NCBI GenBank assembly: GCA_030633225.1
Contig: DAOVTF010000054.1
Location: 1 to 9,307 of the forward strand
From: Flavobacteriaceae bacterium
Lineage (GTDB): Bacteria > Bacteroidota > Bacteroidia > Flavobacteriales > Flavobacteriaceae
DNA length: 9,307 bases
Reading direction: 5' to 3'
The position numbers and the translations under genes are program-made. Numbering within the stretch: the first letter of the stretch is position 1; every line of letters starts with the position of its first letter. The notes beneath the pieces are model-generated. The model was not told where the DNA came from. It made no database searches and was given only the letters and a program-made list of their open reading frames with translations. This document shows positions 1 to 7,069 of the stretch, piece by piece.

Positions 1-365
1 CTCAATTATTAAAAATAATTGACGGTCTAGATGGGCAATTAACAGGAACTATTTGGGCTGAAAAGAATGAGGTCAAAAAATATGAAAAAGTGATTAATGC
101 CTTACAAAATAAAGTTGGTAGAATAATCTTTAGTGGTGTTTCTACAGGGGTTGAAGTTTGTGATTCCATGAATCACGGAGGTCCATACCCAGCTTCTACA
201 GATTCACGATTTACTGCTGTGGGTATTCATTCAATTAAAAGATGGGTAAGACCATTAAGTTTTCAAAATTGGCCGAACCAAATGCTACCTGTTGAATTAC
301 AAGATAAAAACCCTTTAGGCATCATTAGAAATTTAAATGGAGAATATACCACAAGATCTATATAG
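1..365 (+). CDS. NADP-dependent aldehyde dehydrogenase, alpha-ketoglutaric semialdehyde dehydrogenase type (3' end only)
   Basis: The frame is open from base 3 through a TAG stop at 363..365, so about 120 C-terminal residues of a protein normally near 500-530 aa are present. The ATG at 90 is internal, because the conserved sequence continues upstream of it. The motifs GVSTGVEVC and HGGPYPASTDSRFT, followed by a tail rich in RPLSFQNWP, are what I know from the aldehyde dehydrogenase subfamily that oxidises 2,5-dioxopentanoate (alpha-ketoglutaric semialdehyde) to 2-oxoglutarate, the last step of hydroxyproline and some sugar-acid pathways. The catalytic Cys and Glu lie upstream, outside the window. 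The DadA-like dehydrogenase one gene downstream fits an earlier step of hydroxyproline breakdown, which supports this substrate. The subfamily call rests on C-terminal motifs only; another ALDH of the same subfamily is possible. Confidence 0.88.
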   Translation, partial: QLLKIIDGLDGQLTGTIWAEKNEVKKYEKVINALQNKVGRIIFSGVSTGVEVCDSMNHGGPYPASTDSRFTAVGIHSIKRWVRPLSFQNWPNQMLPVELQDKNPLGIIRNLNGEYTTRSI

Positions 366-393
366 TCTTGAATAAACAGAGGTTTATTAAATG

Positions 394-401
394 TATTTTT
401 G
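394..401 (+). promoter_or_regulatory. Possible Bacteroidota -7 box upstream of the PhnA gene
   Basis: TATTTTTG fits the Bacteroidota -7 consensus TAnnTTTG exactly and lies about 50 bases before the PhnA start. There is no TTG 17-19 bases upstream, so the -33 half is missing. A small AT-rich hairpin (arms 371..377 and 382..388, loop AGAG) precedes it. If the box is real, the PhnA and FAD-dehydrogenase genes could be transcribed independently of the aldehyde dehydrogenase gene. A single 8-base match in AT-rich DNA is weak evidence. Confidence 0.25.
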
Positions 402-452
402 CAAATAAAAAGTAAAAAATAGTCAATTAAATTAGAGATAAAATCTATTAGA

Positions 453-1034
453 ATGAGTATATCAAAAAAATTACATGAACGTAGTGAATCAAAATGTGAA
501 TTGTGTTCTGCCACTGAAAATTTAATAGTTTATGAAGTCCCTCCAAAATCAAAAAAAACTTTAGAGGATAGTATATTAGCTTGTGAAACTTGTGTAGATC
601 AAATTGAAAATCCTGATCATGTTGATGTAAATCATTGGCGTTGCTTAAATGAAAGTATGTGGAATGAATCTCCTGCGGTTCAAGTACTTGCTTGGCGTAT
701 GTTAACTAGATTACGAGCAGAAGGTTGGCCGCAAGACTTATTAGATATGCTATATTTTGATGATGAACAACTAACTTGGGCAAAAGCAACGGGTGAAGGT
801 GTAGATGAAAGTGAAAAGATAATACATAGAGATGTTAATGGCGTTATTTTACAAGCAGGAGATTCGGTGGTTTTAATTAAAGATCTAAAAGTAAAAGGAT
901 CGAGTATGGTAGCAAAACAAGGTACTGCTGTTCGTAGAATCTCTTTAGATCGTGATAATGCTGAATTTATTGAAGGGAAAGTTGGTCCAACTCAAATTGT
1001 GATTATTACAAAATATGTAAAAAAAATCAATTAA
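453..1034 (+). CDS. phnA: PhnA domain-containing zinc-ribbon protein (YjdM-like)
   Basis: This 193-aa protein has two recognisable parts. The N-terminal third carries two CxxC pairs (C15/C18 in CELC, C44/C47 in CETC), consistent with a zinc ribbon. A central segment with VNHWRCLNESMW and PAVQVLAWRML follows. The C-terminal PhnA domain (about residues 125-191) contains HRDVNG, GDSVVLIKDLKVKGSS and GTAVRRISL. Length and order match the Bacteroidota form of the family. PhnA is historically annotated as alkylphosphonate uptake, but its biochemical role is unresolved and it should not be taken for phosphonoacetate hydrolase. The ATG at 453 starts right where the conserved MSI..L..RS..KCELC block begins, without an obvious ribosome binding site, as is usual in this phylum. 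It lies 87 bases after the aldehyde dehydrogenase and 40 bases before the FAD dehydrogenase on the same strand. No phosphonate gene is nearby. Confidence 0.93.
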   Translation: MSISKKLHERSESKCELCSATENLIVYEVPPKSKKTLEDSILACETCVDQIENPDHVDVNHWRCLNESMWNESPAVQVLAWRMLTRLRAEGWPQDLLDMLYFDDEQLTWAKATGEGVDESEKIIHRDVNGVILQAGDSVVLIKDLKVKGSSMVAKQGTAVRRISLDRDNAEFIEGKVGPTQIVIITKYVKKIN

Positions 1035-1074
1035 AATTATTCAATGAATTTACTAGAAAGTTGAAGCTTTATAA

Positions 1075-2322
1075 ATGGACAAAGAAGTTGTAATTATTGG
1101 TGGTGGAATTATTGGTTTAAGTACTGCTTATTATTTACATAAAGAAGGTCATCAGGTAACTGTAATTGATCAATCTAATATTTCTAGTGGAGCTTCATTT
1201 GTAAATGCCGGTTATGTATCACCTAGTCATTTTATACCTTTGGCAGCTCCGGGAATGATCAATAAAGGAATTAAATGGATGTTCAATAGGTCAAGCCCTT
1301 TTTATATTAAACCGCGTTTGGATTTAGATTTGCTTAAATGGGGATGGAATTTTAAAAATTCATCTACTCAAAGTAAAGTTGATAAGGCAATTCCAATTCT
1401 TAAAGATTTTAATTTATTTAGTAAAGAATTGTATGAAGAAATAAAAAGTTCAAACGAATTTAATTTCTTTTATAAAAGAAAAGGTTTGTTAATGTATTAT
1501 CAAACAGAAAAAGGAGGAGAAGAGGAATGGAATCTTGCTCAAAGAGCTATAAAGGAAGGATTAATTGCTAAAAATTTAACTACTCAAGAAGTAAAAGAAT
1601 ATGAGCCAGATGTGGATTTGAATATTAATGGAGCAATTTATTACGATTGTGATTCTCACATGACGCCTGATGATTTTATAAAGGAAATATATTCTTATTT
1701 AAGATCAAAAGGAGTTGTATTTTATTTAAATGAGAGGGTTATCGAATTAAAAAGGAGTAAAAATAAAATTAGTAAAATAATTACTGATAAACAGGTTTTA
1801 GATATTGACGAAGTTGTTTTGGCTGCCGGTTCATGGAGCCCAATGTTGACTAAACAATTAGATTTAAAAATATCTGTTCAAGCCGGGAAAGGCTATCGAA
1901 TAAATGTAAAAAGAGAAACGGGTATTACTATGCCAGCTATATTGGTTGAAGCTAAAGTTGGTGTGACTCCTATGAATGGTTTTACACGTTTTGCCGGAAC
2001 TATGGAGATAGGTGGTATTAATCACAATATTGACCCAATTAGAGTTAAATCAATTGCAAGATTAGCAGAAAGTTTTTATAATAATTTGGATATTACTAAT
2101 GATGATATAGAAAACGCTGCATGCGGATTGAGACCATGTTCACCCGATGGATTACCTTATATTGGTAAGTACTCAAAATTTAAAAATTTAACTATTGCCA
2201 CTGGTCACGCAATGATGGGATGGAGTATGGGACCCGCAACAGGAAAATTAGTTTCAGAAATAATCTCAGATAAAAGGACATCAATAAATTTAGAACCATT
2301 TTCTGTACAACGTTTTGGTTAA
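1075..2322 (+). CDS. FAD-dependent amino-acid dehydrogenase, DadA family (probable D-hydroxyproline / D-amino acid dehydrogenase)
   Basis: This 415-aa protein has the length and layout of the DAO/DadA family. The N-terminal Rossmann fold shows VVIIGGGIIGLSTAYYL with the GxGxxG glycines at 9, 11 and 14 and an acidic residue (D32) at the end of the second strand for the ribose of FAD. The C-terminal flavin-contact block has CGLRPCSPDGLPYIG (about 350-364), followed by GHAMMGWSMGPATG. FAD dehydrogenases of this type oxidise D-amino acids to imino acids and pass electrons to the respiratory chain. Paired with an alpha-ketoglutaric semialdehyde-type dehydrogenase just upstream, the likely substrate is cis-4-hydroxy-D-proline, formed from trans-4-hydroxy-L-proline by an epimerase that would lie outside the window. 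D-alanine or another D-amino acid remains possible. It ends 10 bases from the convergent DUF4407 gene, and I see no terminator hairpin in that gap. Confidence 0.9.
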   Translation: MDKEVVIIGGGIIGLSTAYYLHKEGHQVTVIDQSNISSGASFVNAGYVSPSHFIPLAAPGMINKGIKWMFNRSSPFYIKPRLDLDLLKWGWNFKNSSTQSKVDKAIPILKDFNLFSKELYEEIKSSNEFNFFYKRKGLLMYYQTEKGGEEEWNLAQRAIKEGLIAKNLTTQEVKEYEPDVDLNINGAIYYDCDSHMTPDDFIKEIYSYLRSKGVVFYLNERVIELKRSKNKISKIITDKQVLDIDEVVLAAGSWSPMLTKQLDLKISVQAGKGYRINVKRETGITMPAILVEAKVGVTPMNGFTRFAGTMEIGGINHNIDPIRVKSIARLAESFYNNLDITNDDIENAACGLRPCSPDGLPYIGKYSKFKNLTIATGHAMMGWSMGPATGKLVSEIISDKRTSINLEPFSVQRFG

Positions 2323-2332
2323 AAATTTAATA

Positions 2333-3433
2333 TTACAAAATACTTTTTTGGTTTCGATAAAAAGCATCGGATTGCAATTGCATTAATTCTTCAGCTTTTT
2401 GTTTTTTGTATGCATAGATTTTTTCTTCTTCACCTATATCATAGTAAACCTTGTTGTTAATCAATATATCGGATTTCAATAATTCTTCTCTTTGATTTTG
2501 TTGTTGTTTCACCCAAATTTTTACTTTATTTTCTTGATTTGCAAATTTGATATCATATTCTCCTTTTTGTGATAATACCTTAGCAAAAATTGGAGAAGTT
2601 TCAATGGCTAAAAATAATAAAAATATAAAAAATGAAGGTAACCAGGGTAAATCATTTAAGGCATTAATTCTAGCCATCAAACCATCAAACCCATCTATAA
2701 TTGGCTGACTGTTTGTGGTTTGTAAAATTTGCTTTTCTCTTAGATCTTTAAGAATAATTTCTTTTTTAGCAATTTGATTTTTATTTTCAAGTTTAATTTG
2801 TTGTAATTCCTGGAGCATGGCATCATGCTTTTCTCTCTTTTCTTTATAAACCGGACCTTTACCGACTTTTAAAGTTCCTTGAGTTCCCTCCGCTTCCGTT
2901 ATGTAAGTACTATAAAGGTCATTTACTTCTTTTTCTTTATTTGCAATGGCATCATTTAAATCTTGAATTTCAGATTCTACACGAGTTATTTCAGGAGTAT
3001 ATTGTAAAGCAATTTGCTCTTTATTTTGAAGAGTTAAATTATTCTTTTGTTCCAGTAAAACCTGATTGATCTCTTTTTCAAAAATCTTCAATTCCAATGG
3101 CTTTGCAATTACAACCGCTATAATTATTGCCAATATAATTCTAGGCACTGCCTGTGTAAATTCTATCCAAGGTCTGCCCTGTTTTTTAATTGTAGAAACA
3201 ATAAAACGATCTAGATTAAAAATAAGTAGTCCCCAAATTAATCCAAATGCAATGGAAATATAAACAGAATCAAAAACAGTAAAAAGTGCATAACTCGACG
3301 CTATAAAGGCCATAACAGCTGTGAAAAAGACAGTTCCGCCAATGCCTGCATATTTAACTTGTTCTGATTTTGAGCAATTTTGAAGTAAATCTGTATCTGC
3401 GCCAGAGCACATCCAAAAGAAATTTTTTATCAT
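2333..3433 (-). CDS. DUF4407 domain-containing membrane protein with coiled coil
   Basis: This 366-aa protein of unknown function fits the DUF4407 family. It opens with FFWMCSGADTDLL, has two hydrophobic segments (about 31-52 and 56-73), the motif NLDRFIVS (73-80), a third segment (about 96-112), a long charged, heptad-like stretch (about 115-245) and a fourth hydrophobic segment (about 264-288) with LPWLPSFFIFLLFLAIETSP. The C-terminal tail is Lys/Glu/Gln-rich. The arrangement predicts an integral membrane protein with a large coiled-coil domain between membrane segments 3 and 4. No catalytic motif is visible and I do not know its role. The ATG at 3431..3433 directly precedes the conserved start of the family. 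It is convergent with the FAD dehydrogenase and lies 114 bases downstream of the sulfotransferase gene on the same strand, far enough for its own promoter, though I could not identify one with confidence. Confidence 0.88.
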   Translation of the reverse strand: MIKNFFWMCSGADTDLLQNCSKSEQVKYAGIGGTVFFTAVMAFIASSYALFTVFDSVYISIAFGLIWGLLIFNLDRFIVSTIKKQGRPWIEFTQAVPRIILAIIIAVVIAKPLELKIFEKEINQVLLEQKNNLTLQNKEQIALQYTPEITRVESEIQDLNDAIANKEKEVNDLYSTYITEAEGTQGTLKVGKGPVYKEKREKHDAMLQELQQIKLENKNQIAKKEIILKDLREKQILQTTNSQPIIDGFDGLMARINALNDLPWLPSFFIFLLFLAIETSPIFAKVLSQKGEYDIKFANQENKVKIWVKQQQNQREELLKSDILINNKVYYDIGEEEKIYAYKKQKAEELMQLQSDAFYRNQKSIL

Positions 3434-3547
3434 AATAAGGGAGGTTTAAATAAATGCAACGTAAAAACCTACTTATATGTTGTACAAGGAATCTTTTAGT
3501 TATATTAAAGTTTTGTTAAAATTAATTAATTACAAAAAATTGGATTA

Positions 3548-4183
3548 TTAAGAGTCAAAAGAATAGCCAAAAACAGCGATGTCTTCATGAAACCATTCTG
3601 AAATAATATTTTTGGTTTCAGTATCATAAAAATCTTTATAATTTGATTTATGGGTTTTGTTTACATGAGGTAATTGATGCTCAATATTCAAAGTTTTAAA
3701 AACGTCATTTATTCCTTCATTTAAATTTTCAAAGCGTATTATTTTTTCAATATCAATTTTTCCATCAAAATCTTTTAGCCATTCAACTTGAGGTAAAAAC
3801 ATTTGCGGTCTACCATAATATTTTGGATCTTTTTTCTCTCCGTATGTACTTGAAACCCAATCTTTAAACTCAATATGTTTTTTAGCCATATTGTTAGAGT
3901 TCATTTTAATATTGTGTTTATATTGTGATACAACTTTATCCCAAGGGTTTCGAACAACAGTAAATTTATAGGCATTATCCCATTTTTCTTGACCTATTGT
4001 CTTAATAATTTCTTTAGCGGTAAGATGTTTTCTAAAAGGCTTGCCTATAACCTTAATTATACTTGTTCCAGCAGTTTTATTAATATGAATAAAAACAAAA
4101 TCCTTGCTTTCCCCCTTATGCAATGGAGAATTAAGTTTTAATCCAATTTTATTTTTTATTTTTTCAATAAATTGAATTTTCAT
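3548..4183 (-). CDS. Sulfotransferase family 2 domain-containing protein (PAPS-dependent)
   Basis: With the ATG at 4181..4183 the protein is 211 aa. HINKTAGTS (about 33-41) matches the 5'-phosphosulfate-binding loop of PAPS sulfotransferases. VVRNPWDKVVSQY (about 76-88) matches the 3'-phosphate-binding motif, including its Arg and Ser. The C-terminal pattern HVNKTHKSNYKDFYD...DIAVFGY is typical of bacterial members of the Sulfotransfer_2 / heparan-type group, which transfer sulfate to a hydroxyl, often on a carbohydrate. The acceptor cannot be read from the sequence. The longer open frame begins at a TTG (4199..4201); I prefer the ATG because the six extra residues add nothing conserved and the ATG gives a normal start. 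It follows the M20 dipeptidase gene on the same strand by 27 bases, so co-transcription is likely. No sulfate activation genes are in view. A lipid, peptide or polysaccharide acceptor is equally open. Confidence 0.88.
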   Translation of the reverse strand: MKIQFIEKIKNKIGLKLNSPLHKGESKDFVFIHINKTAGTSIIKVIGKPFRKHLTAKEIIKTIGQEKWDNAYKFTVVRNPWDKVVSQYKHNIKMNSNNMAKKHIEFKDWVSSTYGEKKDPKYYGRPQMFLPQVEWLKDFDGKIDIEKIIRFENLNEGINDVFKTLNIEHQLPHVNKTHKSNYKDFYDTETKNIISEWFHEDIAVFGYSFDS

Positions 4184-4210
4184 AAGTTGAAAATTTAGCA
4201 ATAAGAATCA

Positions 4211-5605
4211 TTAAACTTTATTATAAAGTTCAACATAGTTTTTATAAAATAATGGAATGGTTTCAATACCTTTTAAATAATTAAAAATTCCAAAATGCTC
4301 ATTGGGTGAATGAATAGCATCACTATCTAAGCCAAATCCCATTAAAATGGTTTTACTTTTTAATTCTTGTTCAAAAAGGGCAACAATAGGAATACTACCA
4401 CCAGACCTTTGAGGAATTGCCGGTACACCAAAGGTTTCACTATACGCCTTGTTTGCAGCTTTATACCCTATATTGTCAATTGGAGTTACATAAGCATGAC
4501 CCCCATGATGAGGTGTCACTTTTATTTTTACAGATTTAGGAGCAATGTTTTCAAAGTGTTGAGTAAAAAGTTTGGTTACTTCATCTGGATCTTGATCAGG
4601 TACCAAACGCATTGAAATCTTTGCAAAAGCTTTACTCGCTATAACTGTTTTAGCTCCTTCGCCAATATATCCTCCCCATATTCCGTTGACATCTAACGTT
4701 GGTCGGATAGAATTTCTTTCGTTGGTTGTATATCCTTTTTCGCCATAAACAGCATTAATATCAAGAGCTTTTTTGTAATCATCTAATTCAAATGGTGCTT
4801 TTGCCATTTCTATTCTTTCCTCTTCTGTAGCTTCAATAACCTTATCATAAAATCCCGGAATAGTAATATGGTTGTCTTCATCATGTAAAGAAGCAATCAT
4901 TTTTGTAAGAATATTAATTGGATTTGCTACTGCACCACCATATAAACCAGAATGTAAATCTCTATTTGGACCTGTAACTTCAACTTCAACATAACTTAAT
5001 CCTCTTAAACCGGTTGTAATAGATGGTTGTTTATTACTAATCATACCAGTATCAGAAATTAAGATAACATCATTAGTTAATTTTTCCTGATTTCTTTTTA
5101 CAAACCATTCTAAACTCGATGAGCCAACTTCTTCTTCACCTTCAATCATAAATTTTACATTACAAGGCAAATTACCTTCTTTAATCATATATTCAAATGC
5201 CTTTACATGCATATAAAGTTGCCCTTTATCATCACAAGATCCACGTGCAAAAATTGCTCCATCAGGGTGAATTTCAGTCTTTTTAATAACAGGTTCAAAA
5301 GGCGGAGAGTCCCAAAGATCAATAGGATCTGCAGGTTGAACATCATAATGACCATACACTAGAATCGTAGGTAATTTATTATCCAATATATGTTCACCGT
5401 ATACTATTGGATTACCTGGAGTTTCACAAATTTCTACTTTATTGCAACCTGCTTTTTCTAAAGATATTTTTATTGCTTCAGCAGTTTTAGTAATATCATT
5501 TTTATAAGCAGGATCTGCACTAATCGAGGGTATTTTTAACAACTCAATTAGCTCATTGATAAATCGATCTTTATTTTCTTGTACGTAAGATTTGATACTT
5601 TTCAT
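4211..5605 (-). CDS. M20 family metallopeptidase, CNDP-like dipeptidase
   Basis: This 464-aa protein is full length for the M20 dipeptidases related to carnosinase / cytosolic non-specific dipeptidase. The di-zinc site is visible in order: H86 in YGHYDVQPADP, with D88 supporting the catalytic base; an Asp in ARGSCDDKGQ (D125); E158/E159 in EGEEEVGSSS, the first catalytic and the second metal-binding; D185 in ISDTG; and H432 in IHSPNE. H218 in RDLHSG sits in the dimerisation domain, where relatives place a His that reaches the neighbouring active site. No signal peptide is apparent, so it should act in the cytoplasm, hydrolysing dipeptides or similar amide substrates. The ATG at 5603..5605 directly precedes a typical N-terminal helix. 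It is the first gene of a minus-strand pair with the sulfotransferase and is divergent from the GH109 gene. Exact substrate preference cannot be told from sequence. Confidence 0.95.
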   Translation of the reverse strand: MKSIKSYVQENKDRFINELIELLKIPSISADPAYKNDITKTAEAIKISLEKAGCNKVEICETPGNPIVYGEHILDNKLPTILVYGHYDVQPADPIDLWDSPPFEPVIKKTEIHPDGAIFARGSCDDKGQLYMHVKAFEYMIKEGNLPCNVKFMIEGEEEVGSSSLEWFVKRNQEKLTNDVILISDTGMISNKQPSITTGLRGLSYVEVEVTGPNRDLHSGLYGGAVANPINILTKMIASLHDEDNHITIPGFYDKVIEATEEERIEMAKAPFELDDYKKALDINAVYGEKGYTTNERNSIRPTLDVNGIWGGYIGEGAKTVIASKAFAKISMRLVPDQDPDEVTKLFTQHFENIAPKSVKIKVTPHHGGHAYVTPIDNIGYKAANKAYSETFGVPAIPQRSGGSIPIVALFEQELKSKTILMGFGLDSDAIHSPNEHFGIFNYLKGIETIPLFYKNYVELYNKV

Positions 5606-5627
5606 AAGTGAAATATTTTAATAAAAA

Positions 5628-5635
5628 CAAAGATA
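5628..5635 (-). promoter_or_regulatory. Probable -7 box of the M20 dipeptidase gene
   Basis: Read on the minus strand this is TATCTTTG, an exact fit to the Bacteroidota -7 consensus TAnnTTTG. It lies 22 bases before the dipeptidase ATG, implying a short leader. The matching TTG at the -33 position is not clear: an ATT/TTA-rich stretch is there instead. Position and orientation are right, but the motif is short. Confidence 0.4.
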
Positions 5636-5648
5636 AAGAAAAGAAAAG

Positions 5649-5675
5649 AGTTAATTTTAATGCGGTTAATTAACT
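5649..5675. promoter_or_regulatory. Inverted repeat in the divergent intergenic region (operator candidate)
   Basis: AGTTAATT (5649..5656) and AATTAACT (5668..5675) are perfect 8-base inverted arms with an 11-base spacer. The second arm overlaps a 10-base palindrome, GTTAATTAAC (5665..5674). They sit between the divergent dipeptidase and GH109 genes, about 30-55 bases before the GH109 start, where a regulator could bind. The arms are AT-only apart from one G/C, so chance occurrence is quite possible, and no regulator gene is present in the window. Confidence 0.2.
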
Positions 5676-5703
5676 TTTAGATTAATTTTTAAATAATGGC
5701 AAA

Positions 5704-7056
5704 ATGAATTCAAGGAGAGATTTTATTATAAAAACCTCAATTGTTGGTGGAGGAATAGCTCTATCACCAACTTTAACTTTTGGAATTACTAATTCTTCTG
5801 AAAAATTAAAAGTTGGATTGATTGGAATTGGGTTAAGAGGCACTAATCATTTGACTAACTTGTTGTTAAGAGATGATGTTGTTATAACTGCAATTTGTGA
5901 TATTGACTCAACCAGAATTGCTATGGGATTGGATAAGATTGAAAAGAAAGGACAGAAAAAACCAGAAGTGTTTGATAAGAATGAATTTGATTATAAGAAT
6001 CTTTTAAATTTAAAAGATGTAGATGCTGTTATAATTTCTACACCATGGCTATGGCATACTCGTATGGCAAAAGATTCTATGCTATCTGGTAAATACACAG
6101 GAGTTGAAGTTTCTGCTGCAAATACTTTGGAAGAATGTTGGGATTTGGTCAATACCCACGAACAAACAGGAACTCATTTGATGATATTAGAAAATGTAAA
6201 TTATCGACGAGATATCATGGCTGTTTTAAATATGGTAAAACAAAATGTTTTTGGAGAATTAATGCATTTTAGATGTGGCTATCAGCATGATCTTCGTTTT
6301 GTAAAATTAAATGATGGTAAAACTGCTTATGGCAAAGGGGTTGAATTTGGTGAAAAAGGCATATCTGAATCAAAATGGAGAACACAGCACTCGTTGTTAA
6401 GAAATGCAGATGTTTATCCAACTCATGGAGTAGGGCCAATAGCGGTAATGTGTGATGTTAATCGTGGTAATAGATTTATGTCACTTACTTCACATGCAAC
6501 TAAAAGTAGAGGTCTTCATAATTACATTGTTGAAAATGGGGGAGAAGACCATCCAAATGCAAAATTGAAATTTAAAATGGGTGATGTGATTACAAGTACC
6601 ATAGAAACCTCTAATGGAGAGACAATTATTGTTACGCACGATACTAGTTTGCCTCGGCCATATTCATTAGGATTTAGAGTTCAAGGAACAAAAGGATTAT
6701 GGGAAGTTGATGGAAATCGTATTTATATTGAAGGAAAATCAAAATCACATAAATGGGATAATGCAGATGAATGGTTAAAAAAATATGATCATCCACTTTG
6801 GGTCAAATATGGAGAGCAAGCAACCGGAGCGGGTCATGGAGGTATGGATTTCTTTGTAATTAATGCCTTTGTTGAATCTGCTAAACAGAATATAGCTCCT
6901 CCGCTTGATGCTTATGATGCAGCAGTCTGGAGTGCTATTACACCACTTTCAGAACTATCTATAGAAAATAATGGAGAACCTCAAAATTTCCCTGATTTTA
7001 CACGGGGGTTGTGGGTTAAACGTCAACCATATAATTGGATAAAAAACACCTATTAA
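5704..7056 (+). CDS. Gfo/Idh/MocA family protein, GH109-type alpha-N-acetylgalactosaminidase, Tat-exported
   Basis: This 450-aa protein begins with a twin-arginine signal (SRRDF with R4/R5, then a hydrophobic stretch through about residue 26), so it should be exported folded, with its nucleotide already bound. A Rossmann domain follows (KVGLIGIGLRG, about 36-46). Several motifs match the GH109 glycosidases as I know them: STPWLWHTRMA, EVSAAN (usually EVPAA), ENVNYRRD (163-170), DVYPTHGVGPI (Y238 and H241, spaced like the active-site Tyr/His of the Elizabethkingia enzyme) and GAGHGGMDFF. GH109 enzymes hydrolyse terminal alpha-N-acetylgalactosamine by an NAD+-dependent redox mechanism with the cofactor tightly bound. 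Some family members have other or unproven specificity, so the substrate is inferred. It starts a unit with the nucleotidyltransferase 13 bases downstream. The start is fixed by the signal peptide. Confidence 0.9.
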   Translation: MNSRRDFIIKTSIVGGGIALSPTLTFGITNSSEKLKVGLIGIGLRGTNHLTNLLLRDDVVITAICDIDSTRIAMGLDKIEKKGQKKPEVFDKNEFDYKNLLNLKDVDAVIISTPWLWHTRMAKDSMLSGKYTGVEVSAANTLEECWDLVNTHEQTGTHLMILENVNYRRDIMAVLNMVKQNVFGELMHFRCGYQHDLRFVKLNDGKTAYGKGVEFGEKGISESKWRTQHSLLRNADVYPTHGVGPIAVMCDVNRGNRFMSLTSHATKSRGLHNYIVENGGEDHPNAKLKFKMGDVITSTIETSNGETIIVTHDTSLPRPYSLGFRVQGTKGLWEVDGNRIYIEGKSKSHKWDNADEWLKKYDHPLWVKYGEQATGAGHGGMDFFVINAFVESAKQNIAPPLDAYDAAVWSAITPLSELSIENNGEPQNFPDFTRGLWVKRQPYNWIKNTY

Positions 7057-7069
7057 CTAATTATCAATA

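Noticed and set aside
371..388. Hairpin AATAAAC-AGAG-GTTTATT after the aldehyde dehydrogenase as a terminator
   Set aside because: The stem has only one G-C pair, and the T-run (396..400) begins seven bases after the stem. It is too weak to call a terminator.
3454..3519. Plus-strand mini-frame of 21 codons preceded by an SD-like GGGAGG (3439..3444)
   Set aside because: It is very short, resembles nothing I recognise, and lies antisense in the leader of the DUF4407 gene. Shine-Dalgarno-like sequence has little predictive value in Bacteroidota.
3511..3537. AT-rich inverted repeat TTTTGT...ACAAAA between the sulfotransferase and DUF4407 genes
   Set aside because: Arms are six bases with one G-C pair and a 15-base AT-only loop. 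This is expected by chance in such AT-rich DNA, and there is no T-tract in the terminator arrangement.
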